Assembly: GCF_000427785.1 (NCBI RefSeq)
Contig: NZ_ATYR01000009.1
Location: 62,001 to 126,000, forward strand
Reading direction: 5' to 3'
DNA from: Massilia alkalitolerans DSM 17462
GTDB taxonomy: Bacteria; Pseudomonadota; Gammaproteobacteria; Burkholderiales; Burkholderiaceae_D
Length of the DNA: 64,000 nt
This document shows, piece by piece, positions 48,483 through 59,466 of the stretch. The first letter of the stretch is position 1, and every line of letters starts with the position of its first letter. The notes under the pieces were generated by a model. The model had not been told where the DNA came from and did no database searches. It worked only from the letters and a program-made list of their open reading frames with translations. Position numbers and translations under genes: made by a program.

Positions 48483-50204
48483 TCAGCGGCTGCGCTGGAG
48501 CAGCCGGAAGCGTTCGTCGCGGTCGGAGGCGCGCCGGCCTTCCCACAGCACGGTGCTGCCGCGCACGCCGTAGCGGCGCGCCAGCTTGTCGTCGTCGCGG
48601 TTCTTGATGCTGTCCTGGAGCAGGACATAGTTGCAGCGCCCGCCCGCCAGCGTGGTGAAGGGCAGCCGGCCGAAATAGGCCAGCGACGCGCGCTGGGCCG
48701 GATTCACATTGGTTTCGATGCAGTCCGCGTCATGCGGCAGGGTCGCCGCGATCTGCTGGGCCACGCCGGCGTAGCTCTTGCTGTAGTTGAGGTCCGGCAG
48801 GAACAGGGTCATCAGGAGCACCCACAGCAGGATCAGGCCGCCCGATGACAGCACCACCGCACGCCACAGCACCGAGGGCTGGCGCGACAGGCGCCAGTGG
48901 ACCAGCATGATCCAGCCGACGCTGGTCGCGGCGGCCACCAGGAAGGCGATGATGCCGACTTCCGGCTTGAAGCCCGGCACCAGCTTGAGCGCGTTCTTGG
49001 CCAGCTGGGCCGGCCAGCCGGTGAGCTTGGCGATCCAGAACAGCCACACCAGCGCGCCCAGCATGGTCAGCACCATCACCGAGAACCAGTCGATCGCATT
49101 GATCGCGCCGCGCTTCATGGTCGGCAGGCCGAAGGCTGCCATCAGCGCCAGCGGCGCCAGCATCTTGAGGAAGTCGCTGTTTTCCGGCTCCGGGTCGCAC
49201 AGCAGCAGCAGCGCGAGGGCGACGAAGAACATCACCGGCATCACGATGTGCAGCAGGTGCTGCTGGCGGCGCCAGGCCCAGATCGCCCACAGGGCGAACG
49301 GCCAGGCCGGCCAGAAGAACCAGACGCCGATGCGGAAGAAGCCCTTCAGCGAGGCCAGGCTGGGCAGCGCGAACTGGCCGGCATTCCAGTCCAGCCATTC
49401 GCCGACCGGCGACAGGCCGTAGGGCTGGACCAGCGCGGCCGGCACGATCCAGGCCAGGGTGATAAGAAATCCGACACCTGCCGCGATGGCCAGGTGGCGC
49501 AGGCTGTCGCGGGTCGCCAGCTTCAGGTAGCGGGTGCAGGCGTACAGCGCCAGCACCAGCACCGCCGGCACCACGATGCCGCGCGTGAGGGCCAGGGCGC
49601 CCAGCGACAGGCCGACCAGCACGGCATTGCGGGTCGAGGAGGTCTCGACGTAGCGCACCGCGCGGTACAGGAAATAGGCGAGCAGGGCGCCCTGCAGGGT
49701 GGCGGCCAGGGTCAGGTGGCTCTGCACGAGCAGGCCCAGGCAGCCGAGGTAGATCAGCACCGCGGTGTCGCCCAGCGTGCGGCCGTAGTCGTCGGGCTCG
49801 GGCTGGCCGCCGAAGGCCAGGCGTAGCGGCTGCGCTTCGGCGCGGCGGCCCAGGTGGAAGGCGGTGTACCAGAGCGACATGGCGCCGGTGACGAAGATGC
49901 CGATGGTGGAGACGCGCGCGGCCAGCACGTCGCCCAGGATCCAGCCGAACAGCTTGATGCACAGCGCGCCGAGCCAGAAGGCCAGCGGGCCTTCCTGGGC
50001 GGCTGCCAGGCCGGCGATGTTCGGGTACAGCCAGTCGTCGATGCCGCCGTGCGCCATCGTCCACATGATGCCGAAGGGGCCGGCGTCTTCCTTCCACGGG
50101 TGGCGGCCGATCAGGCCCGGCAGGATGTACAGCATGCCCAGCGCGAGCAGGGCCCAGCGGGGCAGTGCCAGTGTGGCGGCAGCGGGAAGGCGGACGGGTT
50201 TCAT
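48483..50204 (-). CDS. ArnT/PMT-like membrane glycosyltransferase (GT-C)
   Basis: A 573-residue polytopic membrane protein with about 11 hydrophobic helices. Near the N-terminus are RHPWKEDAGPFGIMWTMA, carrying the Glu-Asp pair that GT-C enzymes use for catalysis (EDA), and EGPLAFWLGALCIKLFGWILG with the Pro-rich loop of the ArnT family. Such enzymes take a sugar from an undecaprenyl-phosphate carrier and transfer it to lipid A or another periplasmic acceptor. The C-terminal 120 residues are soluble, as in ArnT. It is transcribed alone, between terminators at 48424 and 50246. The sugar and acceptor are unknown. Confidence 0.8.
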   Translation of the reverse strand: MKPVRLPAAATLALPRWALLALGMLYILPGLIGRHPWKEDAGPFGIMWTMAHGGIDDWLYPNIAGLAAAQEGPLAFWLGALCIKLFGWILGDVLAARVSTIGIFVTGAMSLWYTAFHLGRRAEAQPLRLAFGGQPEPDDYGRTLGDTAVLIYLGCLGLLVQSHLTLAATLQGALLAYFLYRAVRYVETSSTRNAVLVGLSLGALALTRGIVVPAVLVLALYACTRYLKLATRDSLRHLAIAAGVGFLITLAWIVPAALVQPYGLSPVGEWLDWNAGQFALPSLASLKGFFRIGVWFFWPAWPFALWAIWAWRRQQHLLHIVMPVMFFVALALLLLCDPEPENSDFLKMLAPLALMAAFGLPTMKRGAINAIDWFSVMVLTMLGALVWLFWIAKLTGWPAQLAKNALKLVPGFKPEVGIIAFLVAAATSVGWIMLVHWRLSRQPSVLWRAVVLSSGGLILLWVLLMTLFLPDLNYSKSYAGVAQQIAATLPHDADCIETNVNPAQRASLAYFGRLPFTTLAGGRCNYVLLQDSIKNRDDDKLARRYGVRGSTVLWEGRRASDRDERFRLLQRSR

Positions 50205-50245
50205 CGTTCAGTGCAGCGGGAAAGAATAGTCGCGTAGTATAGCCG

Positions 50246-50280
50246 CGAAAAAAAAGAAGCCGGGGATACCGGCTTCTTTT
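50246..50280 (-). terminator. Rho-independent terminator after rpmE2
   Basis: A perfect 12-bp stem AAAAGAAGCCGG (50252-50263) and CCGGCTTCTTTT (50269-50280) with a 5-base loop. On the minus strand it runs into at least eight Ts, ending the trxA-rho-rpmE2 group. Confidence 0.93.
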
Positions 50281-50331
50281 CTGGCAACTTCGGGCCCTGC
50301 GGACCCGATGCTTGCGTGGTGCCCGGACAAA

Positions 50332-50601
50332 TTAGCCGTTGGCGACCGCGGTCTTCGAACCGACCGAACCGAACTTCTGGCGGAACTTCTCGACGCGGCC
50401 AGCGGTGTCGACGATCTTGTGCTTGCCGGTGTAGAACGGGTGCGATTCAGCCGAGACTTCGATCTTGACCAGCGGGTATTCTTTACCTTCGTGGGTAGCG
50501 GTTTCGCGGGTGTTGATGGTCGAACGGGTGATGAACTTGAAGTCGCAGGACACGTCGTGGAACAGGACTTCGCGGTAATTCGGGTGGGTATCGGTCTTCA
50601 T
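50332..50601 (-). CDS. rpmE2: 50S ribosomal protein L31 type B
   Basis: An 89-residue L31. [23 protein letters not shown] and the segment [21 protein letters not shown] identify the type B (zinc-free) form, because the CxxC pairs of type A are missing. It stabilises the ribosome's central bridge and in many bacteria replaces the zinc-containing form when zinc is scarce. It follows rho with a 181-base gap and rho's own terminator between them, so is probably transcribed partly from a separate promoter. Annotated ATG 50601 fits family length. Confidence 0.95.
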   Translation of the reverse strand: MKTDTHPNYREVLFHDVSCDFKFITRSTINTRETATHEGKEYPLVKIEVSAESHPFYTGKHKIVDTAGRVEKFRQKFGSVGSKTAVANG

Positions 50602-50730
50602 GGATTGCTTTCTCTATAGTTGGTAGCCAAACGGCACTTCGTCGGTCGTCCTGCTTCTTGACCCGATTGCCGATCACTTGCCAGGGGTGGACTGAACCGG
50701 CGATTATAAGCCGCCTCGGCGCTCCCGGCA

Positions 50731-50757
50731 AGAAAAAGGGCGGCCCGCAGGCCGCCC
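50731..50757 (-). terminator. Rho-independent terminator after rho
   Basis: GGGCGGCC (50738-50745) pairs with GGCCGCCC (50750-50757) around CGCA; on the minus strand it is followed by TTTTTC. It sits 26 bases past the rho stop and separates rho from rpmE2. Confidence 0.88.
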
Positions 50758-50782
50758 GATTCGCGCGATGCAAGGTCGGTGA

Positions 50783-52045
50783 TTAACCGCCGCGGCGCAT
50801 CATGTCAAAGAATTCGACATTGTTCTTCGTCGCGCGCATCTTGTCGAGAATGAACTCCATCGCCTCGATCTCGTCCATCGAGTACAGCAGCTTGCGCAGG
50901 ATCCAGATTTTTTGCAGCTGGTCCGGCTTGATCAAGAGTTCCTCGCGGCGGGTGCCCGACTTGTTCAGGTTGATCGCCGGATAGACGCGCTTCTCGGCCA
51001 GGCGGCGCTCGAGGTGCACTTCCATGTTGCCGGTGCCCTTGAATTCTTCATAGATGACGTCGTCCATGCGCGAGCCGGTCTCGATCAGGGCGGTGGCGAC
51101 GATGGTCAGCGAGCCGCCTTCCTCGACGTTACGCGCCGCGCCGAAGAAGCGCTTCGGACGCTGCAGGGCGTTGGCGTCGACACCACCGGTCAGCACCTTG
51201 CCCGAGGCCGGGATCACGGTGTTGTAGGCGCGCGCCAGGCGGGTGATCGAGTCGAGCAGGATCACGACGTCCTTCTTCATCTCGACCAGGCGCTTGGCCT
51301 TTTCCAGCACCATCTCGGCGACCTGCACGTGGCGGGTGGCCGGTTCGTCGAAGGTCGAGGCGACCACTTCGCCACGCACCGAACGCTGCATCTCGGTCAC
51401 TTCTTCCGGACGCTCGTCGATCAGGAGGACGATCAGGGTCACGTCAGGGTGGTTGGCGGTGATCGCGTGGGCGATGTGCTGCAGCATGACCGACTTGCCC
51501 GATTTCGGCGAAGCGACCAGCAGGCCGCGCTGGCCCTTGCCGATCGGCGAGATCAGGTCGACGATACGGCCGGTGATGTTCTCGGCGCCGTTCATGTCGC
51601 GCTCGAGGCGCAGCGGCTCGTTCGGGTGCAGCGGGGTCAGGTTTTCGAACAGGATGCGGTGCTTCGAGGCTTCCGGCGATTCGCCGTTGACCTTGTCCAC
51701 CTTCACCAGCGCGAAGTAGCGCTCGCCGTCCTTCGGCGTACGCACTTCGCCTTCGATCGAGTCACCCGTATGCAAGTTGAACCGGCGGATCTGCGACGGC
51801 GAGATGTAGATGTCGTCGGTCGAGGCCATGTAGCTGGCGTCCGGCGAGCGCAGGAAGCCGAAGCCGTCCGGCAGGACTTCGAGGGCGCCGTCGCCGAAGA
51901 TCTGTTCGCCCTGCTTGGCGCGTTTCTTCAGGATCGCGAACATCAGTTCCTGTTTGCGCAGGCGGGCTGCGTTGTCGATGTCGAGGCCGATTGCCATCTC
52001 CAGCAGCGCGGAGACGTGCATTGCCTTCAGTTCAGATAAATGCAT
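50783..52045 (-). CDS. rho: Transcription termination factor Rho
   Basis: A 420-residue hexameric RNA-dependent ATPase. The N-terminal helical region [18 protein letters not shown] is followed by the cold-shock-like RNA-binding fold ([19 protein letters not shown], core GFGFLR), then the ATPase with P-loop [12 protein letters not shown], Walker [16 protein letters not shown] and the Q/R-loop residues in [19 protein letters not shown]. Length matches the E. coli protein (419). Gene order trxA-rho-rpmE is conserved in betaproteobacteria. The P-loop uses SPKSGKS where APPKAGKT is common; a harmless variant is likely. Confidence 0.97.
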   Translation of the reverse strand: MHLSELKAMHVSALLEMAIGLDIDNAARLRKQELMFAILKKRAKQGEQIFGDGALEVLPDGFGFLRSPDASYMASTDDIYISPSQIRRFNLHTGDSIEGEVRTPKDGERYFALVKVDKVNGESPEASKHRILFENLTPLHPNEPLRLERDMNGAENITGRIVDLISPIGKGQRGLLVASPKSGKSVMLQHIAHAITANHPDVTLIVLLIDERPEEVTEMQRSVRGEVVASTFDEPATRHVQVAEMVLEKAKRLVEMKKDVVILLDSITRLARAYNTVIPASGKVLTGGVDANALQRPKRFFGAARNVEEGGSLTIVATALIETGSRMDDVIYEEFKGTGNMEVHLERRLAEKRVYPAINLNKSGTRREELLIKPDQLQKIWILRKLLYSMDEIEAMEFILDKMRATKNNVEFFDMMRRGG

Positions 52046-52187
52046 GTTTGTGTGGGTGTCCCGTGACGGGAAAGTAAAGGTAGGGGAGGGAACTACGTGG
52101 GTTTATTAAGTTGGAAGCACCGGAGCCGGTTTGCTTCCCGACAATGACGGCAGCGCGGGCGCGCTGCCGCCGCTCATGGTAGCAGTA

Positions 52188-52514
52188 TCAGATATTGCTG
52201 TCGATGAACTGAACCAGCTGGCCCTTGGCCATGGCGCCGACTTTTTGCGCAGCCGCTTCCCCGTTCTTGAACAGGATCAGGGTTGGGATGCCGCGGATGC
52301 CGAACTGGGCCGGTACGGCCTGGTTGGCGTCGACGTCGACCTTGGCCACCACCAGCTTGCCAGCGTACTGCTGGGCGACTTCTTCCAGGATCGGTGCAAT
52401 CATCTTGCACGGGCCGCACCACTCGGCCCAGAAGTCGACCAGGACCGGTTGCTCGGACTTGAGCACTTCGGCATCGAAGTTTGCATCGGTGATGTGTTTA
52501 ATGTTTTCGCTCAT
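52188..52514 (-). CDS. trxA: Thioredoxin 1
   Basis: A 108-residue thioredoxin, the standard length, with the redox motif WAEWCGPCK (Cys pair near 33 and 36), the buried Asp region VLVDFWA and cis-Pro in [11 protein letters not shown]. It reduces disulfides in reductases such as the MsrA encoded elsewhere in this window. ATG 52514 is chosen for GAGGA five bases upstream; the nine upstream in-frame codons are not thioredoxin sequence. It lies 142 bases before rho, on the same strand. Confidence 0.96.
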   Translation of the reverse strand: MSENIKHITDANFDAEVLKSEQPVLVDFWAEWCGPCKMIAPILEEVAQQYAGKLVVAKVDVDANQAVPAQFGIRGIPTLILFKNGEAAAQKVGAMAKGQLVQFIDSNI

Positions 52515-52752
52515 ATGTTCCTCAAAAGAGGTAAGGATCAAGTTACGCCTGGCGGCCTGTGCCGATCCGGCGTGGTCCCGCCGGCCTGCGCGTACTGCTC
52601 ATCGCGCTTCTCATCAAATAATTAGCTGCTACACAATGGTGGAGGCACTGTGTGCAAAATTCAATATGGAAAAACGGCAGGGGGTGTCAGGCGGGGATGT
52701 GCCGAATAATACCCCATTTTTTCAAAAAGTGTGGACCGGTTTGTACAAAATC

Positions 52753-53172
52753 TCAACATTGCACCGCAAGGCGCAGCTGCTCGATCGCCAGCGGCTTGCG
52801 GAAGGCGCCCGCCACCCGCAGCCCGAGGGCGCGCGCCAGCTCGGTGGCGGCGTCGCGCACACCGTCTTCCAGCGCCGACACCAGGATCACCCGGCCGCTG
52901 AATCCCTGGCCGGCCGCGGCCTGCAGGAACTCGATGCCGTCCATTTCCGGCATCGCCAGGTCGCAGATCAGGAAATCCGGCGCATGGCGCGGCAGGGCCG
53001 CCAGCGCGCGCCGCGCGTCCCACTCGGCATGGACGTCGAAGCGGCCGCTGCCGCCAGTCTCGTCGACCATGTCGAGCATCTCGCGCAGCACGTCGAGCAT
53101 GAAGCGGTCGTCGTCGAGCAGCAGCACGCGGCGTGGTGCGGCATGCGGTGCGGGCGAAGAGGGCGGCTTCAT
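52753..53172 (-). CDS. Single-domain response regulator (REC only)
   Basis: A 139-residue lone receiver. LLLDDDRFMLDVL provides the acidic pair, FLICDLAMPEMDG the phospho-Asp (near 71), ILVSALEDG the Thr/Ser switch and AGAFRKPLAIEQL the Lys. With no output domain it probably relays phosphate or binds a partner directly, as CheY-type or DivK-type proteins do. No kinase gene is adjacent. It is flanked by trxA's upstream region (238 bases with no gene) and hutC. Confidence 0.87.
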   Translation of the reverse strand: MKPPSSPAPHAAPRRVLLLDDDRFMLDVLREMLDMVDETGGSGRFDVHAEWDARRALAALPRHAPDFLICDLAMPEMDGIEFLQAAAGQGFSGRVILVSALEDGVRDAATELARALGLRVAGAFRKPLAIEQLRLAVQC

Positions 53173-53254
53173 GCGGGGAAGATGGGCGGCATTCGGAAGG
53201 GAGCCATTATGGCGAATTTTTCCAGTTCCGTGCAGATATTGAACAGCTTCGGCC

Positions 53255-54001
53255 TCAAACGCTGCCGGTAAACCGCGCCAAGTGGCCAGGATGCCACATC
53301 GTGGCCACCGAGGCGACCCGTCCGCCCGAGGTGGTACGGCGGTGCAGCAACAGGCAGGGCTGGCCTGCGCCGATCGCCAGCATCGGCGCCACCTCGCCCG
53401 GCGCCGGCTGGGCTTCGATGGTGTAGCTGGCGCCCTGCAGCGGCGCGGCCGCCATCAGGTGCTCGTTCGGGGTGATGGCGCTGAAGTCCTGGTCCAGGTA
53501 GCGCGGCGCGCATTCCGGGTTGACCCAGCGGTCTTCGACCTGGATCGGCACGTCGTTCTCGAAGTGGACGATGATCGAATGGTAGAGCGTGGCGCCAGGT
53601 GCCAGTTCGAACTCGGCCGCCAGCTCGTCGGTGGCGATCTCGGCGCGCAGCAGGCGCAGGTGGCTGCGGTGGGCGCGGCCGCGCGCGCGGATCTCGTCGG
53701 CAATATTGCGGATCTCGACCAGGGTGGCCTGGTACTTCTGCGGCGCGACATAGGTGCCGGAACCCTGGCGCCGGGTCAGCACCTGCTCGGCGGTGAGCTC
53801 GCGCACCGCCCGGTTGACGGTCATGCGCGAGACGCCGAACTGGCGCACCAGCGCCTGCTCGGAGGGCACCAGGTCGCCTTCCTTCCAGCGGCCGGAGGCG
53901 ATCTCGCCGACCAGGTAATCCTTGATGCGCTGGAAAATGGGGGTGCTGTCTTGCGTGATCGGTTCTTCCAAACTACTCTCCGGGAAGGTTTGAAGCGGCA
54001 T
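53255..54001 (-). CDS. hutC: Histidine utilization repressor HutC (GntR/HutC family)
   Basis: A 248-residue GntR-type repressor. The winged helix (about 20-90) contains LVPSEQALVRQFGVSRMTVNRAVREL and the wing RRQGSGTYVAP; the UTRA effector domain (about 105-240) has RAHRSHLRLLRAE, VPIQVEDRWVNP and the HutC-specific QGASYTIEAQPAPGEVAPMLAI, trimmed to EAQPAP. It should bind urocanate and then leave the hut promoter. The dyad at 57672-57685 is the likely target. Unusually, it is 3.7 kb from hutU with three unrelated genes between, and is divergent from ada. Confidence 0.93.
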   Translation of the reverse strand: MPLQTFPESSLEEPITQDSTPIFQRIKDYLVGEIASGRWKEGDLVPSEQALVRQFGVSRMTVNRAVRELTAEQVLTRRQGSGTYVAPQKYQATLVEIRNIADEIRARGRAHRSHLRLLRAEIATDELAAEFELAPGATLYHSIIVHFENDVPIQVEDRWVNPECAPRYLDQDFSAITPNEHLMAAAPLQGASYTIEAQPAPGEVAPMLAIGAGQPCLLLHRRTTSGGRVASVATMWHPGHLARFTGSV

Positions 54002-54112
54002 GCAGCCGCCGACACCAAATTCTAGCATCGCAATTCGAAAGCAATACCCGGAGTGCCCCGCGGCCGCCAGGCGGCTAGGCTGACCCCATACTTATCGAAC
54101 CGGGACTTCACC

Positions 54113-55177
54113 ATGACCGCCATGACCAGCATCTTTGATACCGACGAGGCGCGCTGGGCCGCCGTGCAGCGCCGCGACCGCGACGCCGACGGCCAGTTCA
54201 CCTATTCCGTGCGCAGCACCGGCGTGTACTGCCGGCCCTCCTGCCCCTCGCGCGGCGCGCTGCGCGCCAACGTGGCCTTCCACGCCAGCCCGCTTGAGGC
54301 CGAGGCCGCGGGCTTCCGGGCCTGCCTGCGCTGCCGGCCGGACCAGCCGCCGCTGGCGCAGCGCCAGGCGGCCGCGGTGGCGCAGGCCTGCCGCCTGATC
54401 GACGAAGCGCAAGACGCCCCCGACCTCGACAGCCTGGCGCAGGCGGTGGGCATGAGCCGCTTCCACTTCCACCGCGTCTTCAAGGCGCATACCGGCGTCA
54501 CGCCGAAAGCCTATGCCAGCGCGCGGCGCGGCGCACGCCTGCAGCAGGGCCTGGGGGCGGCGCCCAGCGTGACCGAGGCCCTGTACGAAGCCGGCTTCGG
54601 CTCGAGCGGGCGCTTCTACGACGCCAGTACCGGGCTGCTGGGCATGACGCCAGGCCGCTACCGCGCGGGCGGGCAGGGCGAGACCATCCGCTTCGCCGTC
54701 GCGCAATGCTCGCTCGGCGCCATCCTGGTGGCCAGTACGGAGCGCGGCATCTGCGCGATCCTGATCGGCGACGAGCCGGAACCGCTGGTGCGCGACCTGC
54801 AGGAACGTTTTCCGCAGGCCGAACTCAGAGGGGCGGAAGCCGAGTTCGAACGCACGGTGGCCCAGGTGATCGGCTTCGTGGAGGCGCCGCGCCTCGGCCT
54901 CGACCTGCCGCTCGACGTGCGCGGCACCGCCTTCCAGCGCCGCGTATGGGAAGCGCTGCGCGCGATTCCTGCCGGCTCCACCGTCAGCTACAGCGAACTG
55001 GCCGAACGCCTGGGCATGCCGACGGCGGCACGCGCGATCGCGGGGGCCTGCGCGGCCAACCCGGTGGCGGTGGCGATTCCCTGCCACCGCGTGGTGCGGC
55101 TAGATGGCGCCCTGTCCGGCTACCGCTGGGGGATCGAGCGCAAGCGCACGCTGCTCGACCGCGAGGCGGGCCAGTGA
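54113..55177 (+). CDS. ada: Ada: methylphosphotriester/O6-methylguanine repair protein and regulator
   Basis: A 354-residue full-length Ada. The N-terminal zinc domain (about 12-82) carries GVYCRPSC and CLRCRP; Cys40 is the methyl acceptor for phosphotriesters. The AraC-type HTH follows (about 88-180: AVGMSRFHFHRVFKAHTGVTP, core FHFHRVFK). The C-terminal methyltransferase (about 195-345) has RGTAFQRRVWEALRAIPAG and IPCHRVV with Cys324 as acceptor. Both repair sites and the activator module are intact, so it should be a self-inducing adaptive-response protein. ATG 54113 begins family sequence. The oxygenase gene downstream overlaps its stop (GTGA). Confidence 0.94.
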   Translation: MTAMTSIFDTDEARWAAVQRRDRDADGQFTYSVRSTGVYCRPSCPSRGALRANVAFHASPLEAEAAGFRACLRCRPDQPPLAQRQAAAVAQACRLIDEAQDAPDLDSLAQAVGMSRFHFHRVFKAHTGVTPKAYASARRGARLQQGLGAAPSVTEALYEAGFGSSGRFYDASTGLLGMTPGRYRAGGQGETIRFAVAQCSLGAILVASTERGICAILIGDEPEPLVRDLQERFPQAELRGAEAEFERTVAQVIGFVEAPRLGLDLPLDVRGTAFQRRVWEALRAIPAGSTVSYSELAERLGMPTAARAIAGACAANPVAVAIPCHRVVRLDGALSGYRWGIERKRTLLDREAGQ

Positions 55178-55863
55178 AGGAGATCGATTGGGAGCGCGTG
55201 GCCGGAGAGCTGGACGCCTTCGGCTGCGCCGTGATTCCCGGGCTGCTGGCGCCGCGGGACTGCGAGGCCGCTGCCGCCTTGTACGAGCGGCCGGCGCTGT
55301 TTCGCAGCCGCGTCGTGATGCAGCAGCACGGCTTCGGGCGCGGCGAGTACCAGTATTTCGCGTATCCGCTGCCGGCGCCGCTCGACGCCTTGCGCAGCAC
55401 GCTGTATCCGCCGCTGGCCGGCATCGCCAACCGCTGGCATGCGCAGCTGGGCGTCGAGGCGCGCTTCCCGCCCGCGCATGCGGACTTCCTGGCGCGCTGC
55501 CACGCGGCCGGCCAGGGCAAACCCACGCCGCTGCTGCTGCGCTACCGCGAAGGCGACTACAACTGCCTGCACCAGGACCTGTACGGAGAACTGGTGTTCC
55601 CGCTGCAGGTGGCGGTGCTGCTGTCGCGGCCTGGCGTCGACTTCGAGGGCGGCGAGTTCGTACTGACGGAGCAGCGCCCACGCATGCAGTCGCGCGCCGA
55701 GGTGGTGCCCCTCGGCCAGGGCGATGCGGTCGTGTTTGCCGTGAACCAGCGCCCGGTGCAGGGCACGCGCGGGGTGTACCGGGTGGCGATGCGCCACGGC
55801 GTCAGCCGGCTGCGGCGCGGCCTGCGGCACACCCTGGGGATCATCTTTCACGATGCAGGCTAG
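55174..55863 (+). CDS. 2OG-Fe(II) oxygenase of the DNA-damage-associated Oxygenase-NA family
   Basis: A 229-residue cytoplasmic dioxygenase. The iron motif is His133-x-Asp135 in NCLHQDLYG; the likely distal His is 208 in RHGVSRLRRG, with following Arg for 2-oxoglutarate, and the C-terminus HTLGIIFHDA is a family hallmark. The N-terminal YRALF-like segment reads LYERPALFRSRVVMQQHGFGRGEY (core RSRVVMQ). Family members are described as oxygenases acting on damaged DNA (Pfam Oxygenase-NA). Starting at GTG 55174 inside the ada stop codon, it is translationally coupled to ada, which supports a repair role analogous to AlkB. Substrate not established here. Confidence 0.83.
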   Translation: MKEIDWERVAGELDAFGCAVIPGLLAPRDCEAAAALYERPALFRSRVVMQQHGFGRGEYQYFAYPLPAPLDALRSTLYPPLAGIANRWHAQLGVEARFPPAHADFLARCHAAGQGKPTPLLLRYREGDYNCLHQDLYGELVFPLQVAVLLSRPGVDFEGGEFVLTEQRPRMQSRAEVVPLGQGDAVVFAVNQRPVQGTRGVYRVAMRHGVSRLRRGLRHTLGIIFHDAG

Positions 55864-55953
55864 AGCGGCTATGCCCGTGCCTTGATTTTCTATACACTCT
55901 CCGTGCTGCGCCCACGAGGCGCGGACCATCATAAAAACGGAGAATAGATAAGC

Positions 55954-57639
55954 ATGCGCGCGCGCCAGATCCCCCTGTCTTCCCGGCTGTTCAGTTCCAT
56001 CCTTGTCCTCGCCGGCCTCGGCGTCCTCGGGTCGGCCCACGCCGACACCGTCATCACCAACGCCAATGGCTACACCCTGAACGCCAAGGGCGAGCTGGTG
56101 CAGTTCAGCGCGCTCGCCTTCGACGGCAAGGGACGCATCACGGCGGTGGGCAGCAATGCCGAAGTGACGGCGAAGGCGAAAGGCGCACGCCAGGTGGACA
56201 TGCAGGGCCGCACCGTGCTGCCGGGCCTGATCGACGCCCACGGCCACGTGTTCGGCCTGGGCCAGCAGCTGACCCAGCTCGACTTGGCGAGCACTACTTC
56301 GCTGGACGGCGCCATCAAGGCGATCGCCGGCTACGCCAAGGCGAATGCGAACCATGCCTGGATCCGTGGCCGCGGCTGGAACCAGGAGAACTGGAAGCTG
56401 GGCCGCTTCCCGACCGCCGCCGAACTCGACGCCGTCGTGTCCGATCGCCCGGTCTGGCTCGAGCGCGTGGACGGCCACGCCGGCTGGGCCAACAGCCGCA
56501 CGCTGGCGCTGGCCGGCATCACGAAATCGACGCCGGATCCGGCCGGCGGCAAGATCATGCGCGATGCGAATGGCGAAGCCACCGGCGTGCTGGTCGACGC
56601 GGCGCAGGAACTGGTGACCAAGGTCATGCCGGCCCAGACCGAGGCGGAAGGGCGCGTCATGCTGGATAAATCGCTGCAGGAAATCGCGCGCATGGGCCTG
56701 ACCGCCGTACACGACGCCGGCATCGGCGTGGCGGAAGACCGCCTGTACCGCGACTACGCGGACAAGAAGAAGCTGACCGCGCGCGTGTATGCCATGATCG
56801 GCGGCACCGGCGAAGATTTTGACCAATTGGCAAAAAATGGCCCGCTGAAAGACTACGCCGACGGCATGTACGCGCTGCGTTCGGTCAAGCTGTATTCGGA
56901 CGGCGCGCTGGGCAGCCGCGGCGCGGCCCTGCTCAAGCCCTACAGCGACGAGCCGCATTCGCACGGCCTGCTGTTCTTCAAGACCGCGCAGATGGACGCC
57001 ATGATGACCAAGGCCATGCGCAAGGGCTACCAGGTCAACGTGCACGCCATCGGCGACGCCGGCAACAAGCAGATCCTCGACATCTACAAGAAGGAACTGG
57101 CCGCCACCAAGAGCGCAGGGCAACGCCACCGCATCGAGCACGCCCAGGTGGTAACCCTGGACGACATCCCGCGCTTCAAGTCGCTCGGCATCATCCCGTC
57201 GATGCAACCGACCCACGCCACCTCGGACAAGAACATGGCCGAGACCCGCGTCGGCCCGGAACGCATCAAGGGCGCCTACGCCTGGCGCAGCTTCCTGCAC
57301 CAGGGCTCGCGCATCGCCTGCGGCTCGGACTTCCCGGTGGAGTCGCCGAACCCCTTCTTCGGCATCCACGCCGCCGTCACCCGCATGGATCACGCGGGCC
57401 AGCCGGTGGCCGGCTGGTATCCGAATCAGGCCATGTCGCTCAAAGAGGCCTTCCGCTGCTTCACCCTGGATGCGGCCTACGCCGGCCACCAGGAAAACAG
57501 CCTGGGTTCGCTGGAGCCGGGCAAGCACGCCGACTTCATCGTGATCGACCGCGACCTGTTCCGCATGCCGACTTACGACATCTTCAAGACCGGCGTGCTC
57601 GAGACCTGGGTGGGTGGCAAACAGGTGTTCAAAAAGTAA
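55954..57639 (+). CDS. Exported YtcJ-like amidohydrolase (amidohydrolase_3)
   Basis: A 561-residue metal-dependent hydrolase. Residues 1-30 form a signal peptide (SSILVLAGLGVLGSAHA). The TIM-barrel metal sites are visible: LPGLIDAHGHVFGLG (HxH), VHAIGDAGNKQ, HRIEHAQV and CGSDFPVESPNPF (Asp). The ends form the composite beta-sandwich (NAKGELVQFSALAF; LEPGKHADFIVIDRD). Substrate is unknown; relatives act on amides and cyclic ureas, so a role in nitrogen scavenging next to hut is possible but unproven. GGAGAA lies before ATG 55954. It has no terminator before the hut promoter. Confidence 0.85.
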   Translation: MRARQIPLSSRLFSSILVLAGLGVLGSAHADTVITNANGYTLNAKGELVQFSALAFDGKGRITAVGSNAEVTAKAKGARQVDMQGRTVLPGLIDAHGHVFGLGQQLTQLDLASTTSLDGAIKAIAGYAKANANHAWIRGRGWNQENWKLGRFPTAAELDAVVSDRPVWLERVDGHAGWANSRTLALAGITKSTPDPAGGKIMRDANGEATGVLVDAAQELVTKVMPAQTEAEGRVMLDKSLQEIARMGLTAVHDAGIGVAEDRLYRDYADKKKLTARVYAMIGGTGEDFDQLAKNGPLKDYADGMYALRSVKLYSDGALGSRGAALLKPYSDEPHSHGLLFFKTAQMDAMMTKAMRKGYQVNVHAIGDAGNKQILDIYKKELAATKSAGQRHRIEHAQVVTLDDIPRFKSLGIIPSMQPTHATSDKNMAETRVGPERIKGAYAWRSFLHQGSRIACGSDFPVESPNPFFGIHAAVTRMDHAGQPVAGWYPNQAMSLKEAFRCFTLDAAYAGHQENSLGSLEPGKHADFIVIDRDLFRMPTYDIFKTGVLETWVGGKQVFKK

Positions 57640-57663
57640 GCGCGGAGGGGCTGACAAAATCGA

Positions 57664-57692
57664 TTGACTTGGTTGTATAGACAACTTAGACT
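57664..57692 (+). promoter_or_regulatory. hut operon promoter with HutC-like operator
   Basis: TTGACT (57664-57669), a 17-base spacer and TAGACT (57687-57692) form a good sigma-70 promoter 60 bases before the hutU ATG. Within the spacer lies GTTGT-ATAG-ACAAC (57672-57685), a perfect dyad close to the known TTGTAT-type HutC sites. Binding there would block RNA polymerase directly. Confidence 0.8.
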
Positions 57693-57751
57693 CATTGCTG
57701 CACGTGGTGCGCGTCCTTGTTGCGCGCACCATTTCCAACCCAGGAGCCGCC

Positions 57752-59455
<1,704 letters not shown>

Positions 59456-59466
59456 GGCAGTACACC

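Noticed and set aside
52149..52168. GGCAGCGC hairpin after trxA as terminator
   Set aside because: No T-run on the minus strand; read-through into rho is expected for this conserved gene order.
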